Source: Streptomyces maremycinicus
GTDB lineage: Bacteria > Actinomycetota > Actinomycetes > Streptomycetales > Streptomycetaceae
Assembly: GCF_001184025.1 (NCBI RefSeq)
Contig: NZ_BBYG01000014.1
Location: 496,001 to 560,000, forward strand
DNA length: 64,000 nt
Direction of reading: 5' to 3'
Numbering within the stretch: the first letter of the stretch is position 1; every line of letters starts with the position of its first letter. Below, in pieces: positions 16,238 to 24,166 of this stretch. Both the position numbers and the translations under genes were made by a program. The notes beneath the pieces are model-generated. The model saw only the letters and a program-made list of their open reading frames with translations. It was not told the origin of the DNA and searched no databases.

Positions 16238-17044
16238 ATGTCTTCGACACTCTCCGCAGACGGCCCGCTGGGCGGCCTGGTGTCCGCTCTGGCCTCCGGC
16301 GGCGTCGAGGTGGTCGACCTGACCGCCCTGCTGTCGCCGTCCACGCCCGTGCTCGACCTTCCGCCAGACATGGCGCCGATCCCTCACTTCGAGCTGGAGG
16401 AGCTTGCGCGCTACGACGAGCGGGGCCGCACGTCCTACCAGAACGGCATCCACACCGGTGAGCACGTGGGCACCCACTTCGACGCGCCGTGCCACTGGGT
16501 CACCGGCGCCGACAAGGGGGACGTCGCTCACGTACCGGTCCCGCGCCTGGTGGCTCCCGCCGTCGTGATCGACAAGACCGCCGAGTGCGCCGCCGATCCC
16601 GACTTCCTGCTGACCGTCGAGCACCTTGAGGAGTGGCAGCAGCACCACGGCCCGCTTCCGCAGGGCGGCTGGCTGCTCCACCGCACCGGCTGGGCCGCTC
16701 GCTCGCACGATCAGCAGCTGTTCCTCAACGCCGACGAGAACGGGCCGCACACACCCGGCCTCACGGCCGAGTGCGCCCGCTGGCTGGCGGAGGAGTCACC
16801 GATCGTCGGACTCGGAGTGGAGACGGTCGGGACCGACGCCGGGCAGGCGTTCACCTTCACCCCGCAGTTCCCGGCGCACCACTACCTGCTGGGCGCGGGC
16901 AAGTACGGGGTCACCCAGTTGCAGAACCTCGACCGGCTGCCCGTCACCGGCGCCGTCCTGATCGCCGCTCCGCTCCGCATCGTCGGAGGGTCCGGCAGTC
17001 CGGCGCGGATTCTGGCTCTCGTGGAGAACGGAGAAGACCGGTGA
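16238..17044 (+). CDS. Cyclase-family metal-dependent hydrolase
   Basis: This 268-residue protein of the cyclase/kynurenine-formamidase-like fold has the metal motif HVGTHFDAPCHW, with His76, His80 and Asp82 as expected ligands. A second His pair is near FPAHHYLLGAGKYG. The ATG at 16238 follows AAAGGA. Its stop overlaps the GTG of the ThDP enzyme (GTGA), so the two proteins are made together. Relatives hydrolyse isatin, N-formylkynurenine or cyclic amides, and some act on cyclic diketones or lactones. The ring-opening role suggested here is inferred from family and operon only. Confidence 0.88.
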   Translation: MSSTLSADGPLGGLVSALASGGVEVVDLTALLSPSTPVLDLPPDMAPIPHFELEELARYDERGRTSYQNGIHTGEHVGTHFDAPCHWVTGADKGDVAHVPVPRLVAPAVVIDKTAECAADPDFLLTVEHLEEWQQHHGPLPQGGWLLHRTGWAARSHDQQLFLNADENGPHTPGLTAECARWLAEESPIVGLGVETVGTDAGQAFTFTPQFPAHHYLLGAGKYGVTQLQNLDRLPVTGAVLIAAPLRIVGGSGSPARILALVENGEDR

Positions 17045-19104
17045 CCGAGCTCGTTCACGAAGCCATCGGCAGGCAGCTCACCGATCTCGGAGTCCGGACG
17101 GTCTTCGGCGTGGTCGGCAGCGGCAACTTCCACTTCACCGACGCGATGGTGCGCGGCGGCGCACGGTTCGTCGCCGCTCGTCACGAGGGCGGCGCGGCCA
17201 CCATGGCCGACGCGTACGCCCGTATGTCCGACGAGGTCGCCGTGCTCTCCCTGCACCAGGGCTGCGGCTACACGAACGCCCTCACCGGTATCACCGAGGC
17301 CGCGAAGAGCAGGACGCCGCTGCTGGTGCTGACCGCCGAGGCCGCCGATCCCACCTCGAACTTCGCGCTCGACCAGGCGGCGATCGCCACCGGGATCGGA
17401 GCGGTCGCGCTGCGCGTCCGGTCTCCCAGGACCGCACTCGACGATGTGGCACGCGCCTTCGCGATCTGCCACCACCAGCGGCGCACGGTCGTACTCAACG
17501 TTCCCATCGACGTTCAGGATGCGCCCCTGGACGCCCAGGCCCCGGTCCGTGAGTACCGCCAGGTCGCCGAACCGCGGCCCGACGACACAGAGACAGCCGC
17601 GTTCGCCCAGCTGCTGGAACGTGCCGAGCGACCGGTCTTCGTCGTCGGACGCGGCGGCCGCTCCCCCGGCTCCCGGGACGCCGTCCGCGAACTGGCCGCC
17701 GAGGCGGGCGCACTCCTGGCCACATCCGCCGTCTCCCGCGGGATGTTCAACGGCGACGACTGGAACATCGACGTCTCCGGCGGCTTCTCCTCGCCGCTGA
17801 CGGCCGAACTCGTCTCCGGAGCCGACCTGGTGGTGGGATTCGGCTGCGCCCTGAACATGTGGACCATGCGCCACGGCAGGCTCATCGCGCCGGACGCGAC
17901 CGTCGTCCAGGTCGACGTCGAACCGGGGGCCATCGGCGTACACCGTGACGTGGACCTCGGTCTGTGGGGCGGTGTCGCGGCAACAGCCCGGGCCACGGCC
18001 GCATGGCTGCGTGCGAACTCCCCCGGCGGGCGCACGGGTTACCGCACTCCGGAGGTGGCCGAGCGGATCCGCTCCGGCCTGCGCTGGAACCAGGTCGGCT
18101 TCGAGGACGCGTCGGCGGACGGACGGGTCGACCCGCGCAGCCTGAGCGTCGCGCTCAACGACATCCTGCCCACCGAGCGGATCGTCTCCGTGGACTCGGG
18201 CAACTTCCTCGGCTACCCGAGCATGTACCTCGACGTGCCCGACGAGTACGGGTTCTGCTTCACCCAGGCGTTCCAGTCCGTCGGCCTGGGCCTGGCGACC
18301 GCGATCGGTGCCGCGCTGGCGCAGCCCGACCGGCTGCCCGTGGCCGGCTGTGGTGACGGCGGATTCCTGATGGGCCTGTCGGAGCTGGAGACCGTCGTAC
18401 GGCTGGGTCTGCCCATGCTGATCGTCGTCTACAACGACGCCATGTACGGCGCCGAGGTGCATCACTTCGGAGCCGGCACGAGCGGCCTCGACTCGGTGAC
18501 CTTCCCCGACACGGACATCGCGGCGCTCGCCCGGGGACATGGGTGCGACGCGTTGACCGTCCGACGGCCCGAGGACACGCACGCCGTCAAGGAGTGGCTG
18601 TCGGCCGGTCCCGTCCGTCCCCTGGTGCTGGACGAAGTGGCGGCCCGCTTCCAGGACCGCGTGGCCAGTCTGCTGCTGTCGGCGACGTCGTTCGTCGACG
18701 ACGAGAAGCGCCACGGCGCCCACGGCAACGTCGACCATGTCGACCCCGCGCCCGACGGCAGACACCTGCGGGAACTGTGGGACAAGCGGCGGGCCTTCTA
18801 CAAGCCGGGCGAGGAGGCTGCCCTGGGCCGGTACGTCGTCGACGCGCTGACCGTCCTCGACCGTGTCGAGGAGGGCCACGAGGCGGTGCGCCGCTACGTG
18901 ATGGAACCCCGCCTGCCGAAGATCACCGCGCGCACGCTCGCCGTCTGTGCCCCCGACGACAGGTTCTCCCGACCGTCCCTGGCGAAGTTCGCGGCGGCGC
19001 TCGGCTGTCCGACCAGGGTGCTCTCCGACGGACATGTGGCGGCGCCGGAGCAGGTGCCGCATGAGTTCTCCGACATCGTCGTGGAGTGGGCAGGCCGCGG
19101 CTGA
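17041..19104 (+). CDS. ThDP-dependent enzyme joined to an alpha/beta-hydrolase C-terminal half
   Basis: The GTG at 17041 (overlapping the cyclase stop) opens a 687-residue frame. Residues 1-531 are an acetolactate-synthase/benzoylformate-decarboxylase-type ThDP enzyme with the activating Glu49 (ARHEGGAATMADAYAR) and the Mg-ThDP motif GDGGFL...NDAMYG. Exactly after RPLVLD the sequence switches to EVAARFQDRVASLLLSATSF, the segment that follows the nucleophile elbow in alpha/beta hydrolases. It continues to the acid (Asp639/640) and His665 (DGHVAAPEQ). No GxSxG is present, so the hydrolase part cannot be an intact esterase. A deletion fusing two adjacent genes is the simplest explanation. The ThDP part may still work. 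Confidence 0.8.
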   Translation: MTELVHEAIGRQLTDLGVRTVFGVVGSGNFHFTDAMVRGGARFVAARHEGGAATMADAYARMSDEVAVLSLHQGCGYTNALTGITEAAKSRTPLLVLTAEAADPTSNFALDQAAIATGIGAVALRVRSPRTALDDVARAFAICHHQRRTVVLNVPIDVQDAPLDAQAPVREYRQVAEPRPDDTETAAFAQLLERAERPVFVVGRGGRSPGSRDAVRELAAEAGALLATSAVSRGMFNGDDWNIDVSGGFSSPLTAELVSGADLVVGFGCALNMWTMRHGRLIAPDATVVQVDVEPGAIGVHRDVDLGLWGGVAATARATAAWLRANSPGGRTGYRTPEVAERIRSGLRWNQVGFEDASADGRVDPRSLSVALNDILPTERIVSVDSGNFLGYPSMYLDVPDEYGFCFTQAFQSVGLGLATAIGAALAQPDRLPVAGCGDGGFLMGLSELETVVRLGLPMLIVVYNDAMYGAEVHHFGAGTSGLDSVTFPDTDIAALARGHGCDALTVRRPEDTHAVKEWLSAGPVRPLVLDEVAARFQDRVASLLLSATSFVDDEKRHGAHGNVDHVDPAPDGRHLRELWDKRRAFYKPGEEAALGRYVVDALTVLDRVEEGHEAVRRYVMEPRLPKITARTLAVCAPDDRFSRPSLAKFAAALGCPTRVLSDGHVAAPEQVPHEFSDIVVEWAGRG

Positions 19105-19370
19105 CCCAGGGGTACCCCGATCGCCGCCCGGGAACGCGGCCTCCGCTTCGACGCCGTGCATGTACGCGCCGACCGTATTCAGACCCGAACTGCCCCAACT
19201 CGCCTGTCCTGTAGTTCCCGCACCTGCGACCCTGCGCAGGCCTGTATAGGAACCGTGCACGCGTGCGTCTCCTCCACGGCTGTGCACTCACTTCCTGGTG
19301 TGACTTTTCTTCACCACCGTCGTTCCGTACGTGGACGCGTACCTCTCCCCCTGGGACGCGTGCGGCAGAC

Positions 19371-19404
19371 GAGGGGCCCGAACTGTGCCCGGTCCGGGCC
19401 CCTC
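19371..19404. terminator. Hairpin in the 19105-19494 gap
   Basis: GAGGGGCCCG (19371-19380) pairs perfectly with CGGGCCCCTC (19395-19404) around a 14-nt loop, without a T-run. It is a plausible terminator for the cyclase/ThDP operon, though 266 nt past its stop. No gene is evident in the gap before the IS remnant. Confidence 0.4.
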
Positions 19405-19494
19405 TGGGAGTCGTAGCGGGCATTACAGAACACCTCTGGGGTGTCACGCTCAGGTCTGGGGAGACCTTGCCGTGTGCCGACGCTCCCGGTCGCT

Positions 19495-19701
19495 GCGGAC
19501 CGGGTCCGCAACCGACGAGAAATCGGCTCCCGCGACGGTCGGCCGCCGGAGTTCGACAAGACCGATCACAAGCAGCGGCACGCGGTCGCGTGCGGTATCA
19601 ACCGGCTCAAGCGTCACCGCGCAGTTGCCACCCGATACGGCAGACTCGCCGTCCGCTACAAAGCGACCGTGCCGGTCGCAGTCCTCAATGAGCGGCTGTG
19701 A
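19495..19701 (+). pseudogene. IS5-family transposase C-terminal remnant
   Basis: The frame reads DRVRNRREIGSRDGRPPEFD, then HKQRHAVACGINRLKRHRAV and ATRYGRLAVRYKATVPVAVLNERL with a stop. This is the conserved C-terminal block of Streptomyces IS5-group transposases ('ECGINRLKRHRAVATRYDKLAVRY'). Everything upstream, including the first two catalytic acids, is missing, so it is inactive. Confidence 0.85.
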
Positions 19702-19723
19702 CTGAGCACCGCAGTCAGGTTCA

Positions 19724-20104
19724 TCAGCTCTCACGCTCAAGCGCCACGACACCTTCGGCGAACAGGGCTCGAAGATGCTCAGCCAGCAGATCGGGGGCGA
19801 TCGTGGGAGCAACGGGCAGCCATGTCACGGCATCGAGCGCAGGGTCGCCCGCCGCGTCGAGGGAGGCGAAACCCCAGCCCCGACGTCCGCCTCTGCTCCC
19901 CCAGAACACCACGATTCCGTGCACCCAGGGCCCATGGCCGAGTGCCTGATCCCCCTCTGTCCAATAGAAGGCCGTCCCACCGGCCTCGTCCCAACGCTCT
20001 CCTGGCCGCAAACCCGCGTTCGCGAGAGCCTGAGCCGAGGCTGAGCAGTACTGCCGGATCTCGGCACAGCTGGTGGCAGCTGAGCCGCCATCCCGAGTAG
20101 TCAC
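19724..20104 (-). CDS. Hypothetical protein
   Basis: This 126-residue protein is of no family I recognise. The GTG at 20104 is preferred because GGGGAGGGG lies about 6 nt upstream; a longer frame to an ATG at 20149 exists but would put that site inside the gene. Notable stretches are CAEIRQYCSASAQALANAG, WDEAGGTAFYWTEGDQALGHGPWVHGIVVFWGSRGG and a C-terminal APDLLAEHLRALFAEGVVAL. It has no signal or membrane segment. It could be a small Streptomyces-specific protein. It lies between an IS5 remnant and the nucleotidyltransferase. Confidence 0.55.
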   Translation of the reverse strand: MTTRDGGSAATSCAEIRQYCSASAQALANAGLRPGERWDEAGGTAFYWTEGDQALGHGPWVHGIVVFWGSRGGRRGWGFASLDAAGDPALDAVTWLPVAPTIAPDLLAEHLRALFAEGVVALERES

Positions 20105-20245
20105 GGCTCCCCCTCCCCTATCGCCGCCGAAGCCTTCCACGGCCCTCATCGTTTCAGTCGAATGAGGAATCGCCCACTGACCTGCTCGGATGCCAACCGA
20201 ACTCCTCAACCACAGCAGCCGCCAACAGCACTTCCGCAACAGGCC

Positions 20246-21001
20246 CTAGACGCCCAAGCGCGCCCGCACGACGAACGCATGCAGGTCGGCATGCGCACGC
20301 GGTTCGGGGGGCAGTTCCGTCCGGAGCCGCGCCTCCTCCAAAGTGCTGATAAGTACCTCCAGGTCCGCCGCCAGCACGTCCCGCGAGGGCCCGGCGGCTG
20401 GGCCGTGCTCCGCCGCTTCCTTGGCCTCGATCAGCTCGGTCAGGTACCCCGGGGACTCAGCGACCTCTCCGAGCAGAGTCGGCAGGTGCGCCTGCACCTC
20501 GCCGCAGCGCATCAGGTGAATTCCCGTCAGCACGGCACGGAACGCGTAGAGCAGCGGCTTCAGTTCGTCGGTCTTCTCGAACAATCGCCATTGCGTGGCC
20601 GTGAATCCCCGGTAGTGATGAGCATGGTGCAAGGTGAGCACTCCGGGAGCCAGGTCGCGCAGTTCCATGTGCTCAGGCGTCGTCTGCACCACGAGCGGGG
20701 AAAGCAACTGCTCCAGCACATAGCCGTTGCGCCGCAGCATGAGCCGCACAAACTTGCGCAGGTCGTGCGTGACAAGATCCAGCTCAACACCGTCGTGGTC
20801 CCATATTCGGCTGCGCGTCTCCTCCGGCTCGCGTAGGCCGAGGAGGTCTGCGGCCGGCAGCAGGTGCACGCCTCGCAGGTCCACGTCCGAGTCACGGGAC
20901 GGGAATCCGTAGAGATGTGCCCCCGAGACGGTGGCGAACAGCAGGGGGTCGGGCTGTTCGGCAACGATGGGGGTGAGATCGAGGCTCAGGGCATCCAGCA
21001 T
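20246..21001 (-). CDS. Nucleotidyltransferase of the DNA-polymerase-beta superfamily (RlaP/COG3541-like)
   Basis: This 251-residue protein has the minimal nucleotidyltransferase core TVSGAHLYGF...SRDSDVDLRG, with Ser26-Gly27 and metal-binding Asp39 and Asp41. A third acid, Asp75, is in DGVELDLVTHDLRKF. The C-terminal half is helical (LYAFRAVLTGIHLMRCGEVQAHLPTLL), as in predicted RNA-repair-associated nucleotidyltransferases. The ATG at 21001 matches the family start, with GGGGA about 12 nt upstream. The natural substrate is unknown. No RNA ligase or kinase partner lies nearby, so an RNA-repair role is unsupported here. The 257 bp upstream hold no supported gene. Confidence 0.78.
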   Translation of the reverse strand: MLDALSLDLTPIVAEQPDPLLFATVSGAHLYGFPSRDSDVDLRGVHLLPAADLLGLREPEETRSRIWDHDGVELDLVTHDLRKFVRLMLRRNGYVLEQLLSPLVVQTTPEHMELRDLAPGVLTLHHAHHYRGFTATQWRLFEKTDELKPLLYAFRAVLTGIHLMRCGEVQAHLPTLLGEVAESPGYLTELIEAKEAAEHGPAAGPSRDVLAADLEVLISTLEEARLRTELPPEPRAHADLHAFVVRARLGV

Positions 21002-21258
21002 GAACCCATGATCCCCGCAGGCCGAGATTTCCCAATGGCCGGCCCGTGTCCGGGCCGTCCGAGGCTGCTCGCCAGTGCCCGACGACGACCGATGACGGCC
21101 ACTCGGCCGTTCATGAGCACCGCTCTGACCAGCGAAGAACCGGCTCACCAAGATCTCCGACAAGACCGAGGGCAAGAAGAGGGAGCCTTCGTGCCTCCGA
21201 TGCTCCTCGTTCGGCCACGTACGTCACGTGCCTGATGAAGGTGTCGGGAGGCGGGTGA

Positions 21259-21489
21259 TCATCGTCGCCGCCAAGGTCTCCGGCGCGGTTCTTGGACAGG
21301 AGCAAGTACCGCAGTTCGGGGGCAAGATGCCCTCTTCCAACTGCCCCAAGCCCCCCACGTGAACCAGGCGCTGGCGACCAGGCCGCGGATGACGCTCGGG
21401 GCGTCGTGTCCGTTCGCGGCGCTGAGCAAACCGCCGACGGCGGCGACGATCAGGAACACGGCAAGGAAGGACCAGATCACGATCTTCAT
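21259..21489 (-). CDS. Small membrane protein
   Basis: This 76-residue protein opens MKIVIWSFLAVFLIVAAVGG, a clear membrane span or uncleaved signal, followed by a second moderately hydrophobic stretch APSVIRGLVASAWFTWGAWGSW and a basic, Arg-rich tail (EPRRRPWRRR). There is no Shine-Dalgarno sequence. TACCGT lies 8 nt before the ATG, so leaderless transcription is possible. No family is recognised. It stands isolated between decayed regions. Confidence 0.5.
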   Translation of the reverse strand: MKIVIWSFLAVFLIVAAVGGLLSAANGHDAPSVIRGLVASAWFTWGAWGSWKRASCPRTAVLAPVQEPRRRPWRRR

Positions 21490-21861
21490 GTCGGGGAACG
21501 GTATCCGGCCCGCGTCACCCCTCCGGGCGTAGGGGGCAACACCCCGCCTCGAAGACCGCCGGGCGGTTCGTGAGCCGTGTCTCGCCAGCCGATTCGCTGT
21601 TGCCGACGCTCGAACGAACCGGACTTCCGATCGCGTACCGCTCAGCGGAACCGAGTACAACCAGACGGAGTGGTCGGAAAGAGTGCTGCGATACAGCGGT
21701 CGAGTACAGCAACCACCGTGGCCGCAGCCGACCGCCAGCAGCCCTCTACGGCCGAGTGAGCGGCTTGCCGGACCGCAAGAGACCCCCTTGCCGCTCAAGT
21801 GACAGCCCCGGGTTCACGCCCCCCTTCCAGAACATCCCGCCCATCCCGCTCCCGACGCGGG

Positions 21862-22117
21862 CCGCCCCGAAGGCGCCCGGCCAAGCTCCGCACCGACAAG
21901 GGATACGGCCACGACCACCTGCGCCGATGGCTGAGCCTTCGGCTCGTCACCGCGTCGCCCGCAACCGCGTCGAGTCCTCCGCGCACCTGGGCCGCCACGG
22001 GGGGCCGAGCGGACCCCCTCCTGACTGGCCGGGTGCGGACGCCTGGACCGACGCTACGAACGCAAGGCCGAACACTGCCTCGGCCTGGTCGGCATAGCCG
22101 CGGCCCTGATGGGCTAA
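21862..22117 (+). pseudogene. Second IS5-family transposase remnant
   Basis: Pieces of an IS5 transposase C-terminus survive in shifting frames. They are RRRPAKLRTDKGYGHDHLRRWL, then RHRVARNRVESSAHLGRH, then a tail ending CGRLDRRYERKAEHCLGLVGIAAALMG and a stop at 22115-22117. Intact homologues read '..KLHADKGYDYPHLRRWL..RRYERKAEHFLAFAGIAA..'. At least two frameshifts make it non-functional. I see no gene in 21490-21861. Confidence 0.82.
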
Positions 22118-22124
22118 CGCCGAC

Positions 22125-22727
22125 TCAGCGCTTGACCCAGCTCACTTCAGCACGCACGCTCGGCAACCCCCACGGCTCCAGCGCGCCACTGACCAGATCA
22201 GCCACGAACTGGACCGCCCCGCCCTTGTAGTGCCACCACCCGCCGTTGCGGGAGGCGACAGTTACCGTCCACTCCAGGGGAGCGGTCGGGCCCGTCTCCC
22301 AGAGAAAGATGTCGCCCGCATTGGAAGCAGCCCAAGGCAGCAGACCACCTGCGGCTGGATATGGCTGGAGCGGGACGGCCGAGTCGGCATCAGCGCACCA
22401 CTCCGCAACGATCTCCAACTCCTCGCGAGTGCCCTGCACCCACGCCGCCTCCGTGCCGGGCTGAGGTCCACCGAGAAGCAGGAAGTCTCCCAGCGCGAAC
22501 GCCGGGAACAACTCGCAAAGCAGCTTGTAGTCGTCCGGCAGCCCTACGCCGAGATCTGCTTCGGCCATCGCCCAGTCGATGTCGACGGAGACTGAGCGAC
22601 GGTGACCCGCCAGCCGTGGCACCGCACGCTCCAGTTCCTCAACAGCAGCAACTGACTCGTACAGGCGGCGGTGTGGTGCCTGGGTGCCAATGAGATCGTC
22701 CACGAGAACCGCCTTCCAGACCAACAT
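22125..22727 (-). CDS. SMI1/KNR4-family protein
   Basis: This 200-residue protein has the SMI1/KNR4 core: SVDIDWAMAEADLGVGLPDDYKLLCELFPAFALGDFLLLGGPQPG and, later, PYPAAGGLLPWAASNAGDIFLWETG. The 'LPxDYxxLxxxFPAFxxGDFL' and 'LLPWAxxNxGDxFxW' motifs are typical. Family members include immunity proteins to contact-dependent toxins and other interaction modules. No toxin gene is adjacent. The ATG at 22727 is used, though a GTG at 22754 in the remains of the ArsR gene is possible. The gene begins right where the broken ArsR homology ends. Confidence 0.8.
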   Translation of the reverse strand: MLVWKAVLVDDLIGTQAPHRRLYESVAAVEELERAVPRLAGHRRSVSVDIDWAMAEADLGVGLPDDYKLLCELFPAFALGDFLLLGGPQPGTEAAWVQGTREELEIVAEWCADADSAVPLQPYPAAGGLLPWAASNAGDIFLWETGPTAPLEWTVTVASRNGGWWHYKGGAVQFVADLVSGALEPWGLPSVRAEVSWVKR

Positions 22728-22734
22728 GCCACTC

Positions 22735-22995
22735 TGTCGAACCGGTCGATCCACCGTTCCCGCATCTCGTGGAGCGGGACCGGATCGAGGTAGGGGAGCT
22801 TCTCTCTCCTCTCCCCCCGCCGCACCGTGGGATGCGCTGGGCGGCCTCCAGGACGGACAGGTGCTGGGTCACCGACTGGCGCGCCATGTCGATGTGCGCG
22901 CACAGCTCGCCCAGGGTCTGGCCGTCGCGCTCGTGCAGCCGGTCGAGCAGCCGCCGGCGTGTGTCTTCGGCCAGCGCCGTGCATGCCTGGTCCAT
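22735..22995 (-). pseudogene. Frameshifted ArsR-family regulator
   Basis: From the ATG at 22995 the sequence MDQACTALAEDTRRRLLDRL, then HERDGQTLGELCAHIDMARQ and SVTQHLSVLEAA is a standard ArsR winged helix. The expected continuation ERREKLPYLDPVPLHEMRERWIDRFDR is present but in another frame, so one frameshift lies near 22800-22830. The normal C-terminal tail is absent, and the SMI1-like gene takes over. The regulator is probably dead. The divergent acetyltransferase may once have been its neighbour. Confidence 0.75.
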
Positions 22996-23034
22996 GCCCG
23001 GGGCGGCCCCGTGGTCGTCTCCTGATCGCACAAT

Positions 23035-23064
23035 CCACTCAGGCAGGCACCACTCAGGCAGGCA
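23035..23064. repeat. Perfect 15-bp tandem duplication
   Basis: CCACTCAGGCAGGCA at 23035-23049 is repeated exactly at 23050-23064. The repeat sits between the broken ArsR gene and the acetyltransferase, in the place where their divergent promoters should be. Confidence 0.8.
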
Positions 23065-23107
23065 TTCGACTGCATGCCACTCGGTCCGCCGCTGCCAGGA
23101 TCGGTGT

Positions 23108-23689
23108 ATGGAGACCAAGGGGAGTTTCGTCGTGCCGCCCGCCCCACTGCGGCTCGAAGGGCCGGGGATCGTGCTGCGCGAATGGACCGACGACGACCTC
23201 GACGCCCTGGTGGAGGTGTACGACGACCCCGAGATCGCCCGGTGGACGCCGGTCGCCTCGCCGTTCGACGCCCGGGCTGCCCGCACCTACCTCGACAAGG
23301 CGCGGACGGGCCGGGCCGGGGGCGGCGTGGCACAGCTCGCGATCACCACGGACGGCGGGCGCCCACGGGGCGAGGTGTTGCTGTTCCGCAGCGCGGCGGA
23401 CGAGCGGGACGCCGAACTGGCCTACGGTGTCGGCGCCGAGCACCGCGGGCAGGGCCTCGCCCGCCGTGCGGTGCGTCTCGTCGTGGAGTTCGCGCTGCGC
23501 GCAGCAAGCCCCCGGCGGCTGGTGCTGTGCATCGAGGCCGGGAACACCGCGAGTGAGGCGGTCGCGCGGGCCTGCGGATTCGCCCTCGCGGCGGACGCGC
23601 CCGTGTCCCGGCGGGCCAAGGGCCACGAGGTCGTCCTGCGCACCTGGTCACTCCGGCCGAAGGACCTGCCCTCCGACCGGAGGCACTGA
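23108..23689 (+). CDS. GNAT acetyltransferase
   Basis: This 193-residue enzyme opens APLRLEGPGIVLREWTDDDLDALVEVYDDPEIARW, typical of RimJ/RimL-like N-acetyltransferases. The acetyl-CoA loop is EHRGQGLARRAVRLV, and the helix LVLCIEAGNTASEAVARACGF follows, matching the usual 'xNxxSxxVAxxxGF' ending. The ATG at 23108 has AGGA seven bases upstream. It is divergent from a dead ArsR gene and followed by GC-rich repeats. The substrate is unknown. Confidence 0.88.
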   Translation: METKGSFVVPPAPLRLEGPGIVLREWTDDDLDALVEVYDDPEIARWTPVASPFDARAARTYLDKARTGRAGGGVAQLAITTDGGRPRGEVLLFRSAADERDAELAYGVGAEHRGQGLARRAVRLVVEFALRAASPRRLVLCIEAGNTASEAVARACGFALAADAPVSRRAKGHEVVLRTWSLRPKDLPSDRRH

Positions 23690-23989
23690 CCCCCGGCCTC
23701 AGGCTTTGCCCCTACCGGAGGGACTGACTCCTGCCCAGAGGGACTGGCACACAGCCTGAGGCATTGCCCCCTGGCCGGAGGACCTGCCCTCCGACCGGAG
23801 GAACACCCCCGGCCCGAGGGCCAGCTGAGCGGCCGGCGAGACGGCGACCCTGCCGGGGGGCTGTGCGTCCGTCAGCTGAGTCCGTCGGCGGCCGTAGGCC
23901 GAGAAAGGGCGTCCGCCCAGGTGCCGGGGCTGCTCCGGGCGGCTGGTGAACGGCCACCGATCGGGCCGGGGGGGGCTCCCGCGGGCGCC

Positions 23990-24130
23990 GGGCGGGCGGC
24001 CTAGCCAGGCACCGGGCCGGTCGCCCAGCCGGGCGCCGGGCCGGGCTGCCTATCGGGCGGCCTACCCGTGCGCCGGGCCGGGCGGCCTAGCCGGGCCCCG
24101 GGCCGGGCGGCCTACCCGGGCCCCGGGCCC
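23990..24130. repeat. Degenerate 25-bp GC-rich tandem repeats
   Basis: GGGCGGCCTA recurs at 23994, 24055, 24080 and 24105. The last three are exactly 25 bp apart, with the interval filled by variants of CCGGGCCCCGGGCC. The 473-bp gap between two acetyltransferase genes (23690-24162) is otherwise a low-complexity stretch with repeated 'GGACTG' and 'CCGGAGG' words and no supported gene. Confidence 0.7.
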
Positions 24131-24140
24131 GGCGGTCACC

Positions 24141-24166
24141 GTAGTCCGCCGGGCCCGGCGGACTAC
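24141..24166 (-). terminator. Perfect 26-bp palindrome over an acetyltransferase stop codon
   Basis: Positions 24141-24153 (GTAGTCCGCCGGG) are the exact reverse complement of 24154-24166. The stop codon of the minus-strand acetyltransferase (24163-24165) is inside the palindrome, so the terminator stem would begin within the coding end. Confidence 0.65.

Noticed and set aside
16882..19287. 801-codon minus-strand frame over the ThDP gene
   Set aside because: No recognisable domain, His/Gly/Val-rich composition, fully antisense to a gene with strong ThDP motifs.
20162..20836. 224-codon plus-strand frame opposite the nucleotidyltransferase
   Set aside because: No domain; antisense to a gene with a clear catalytic core.
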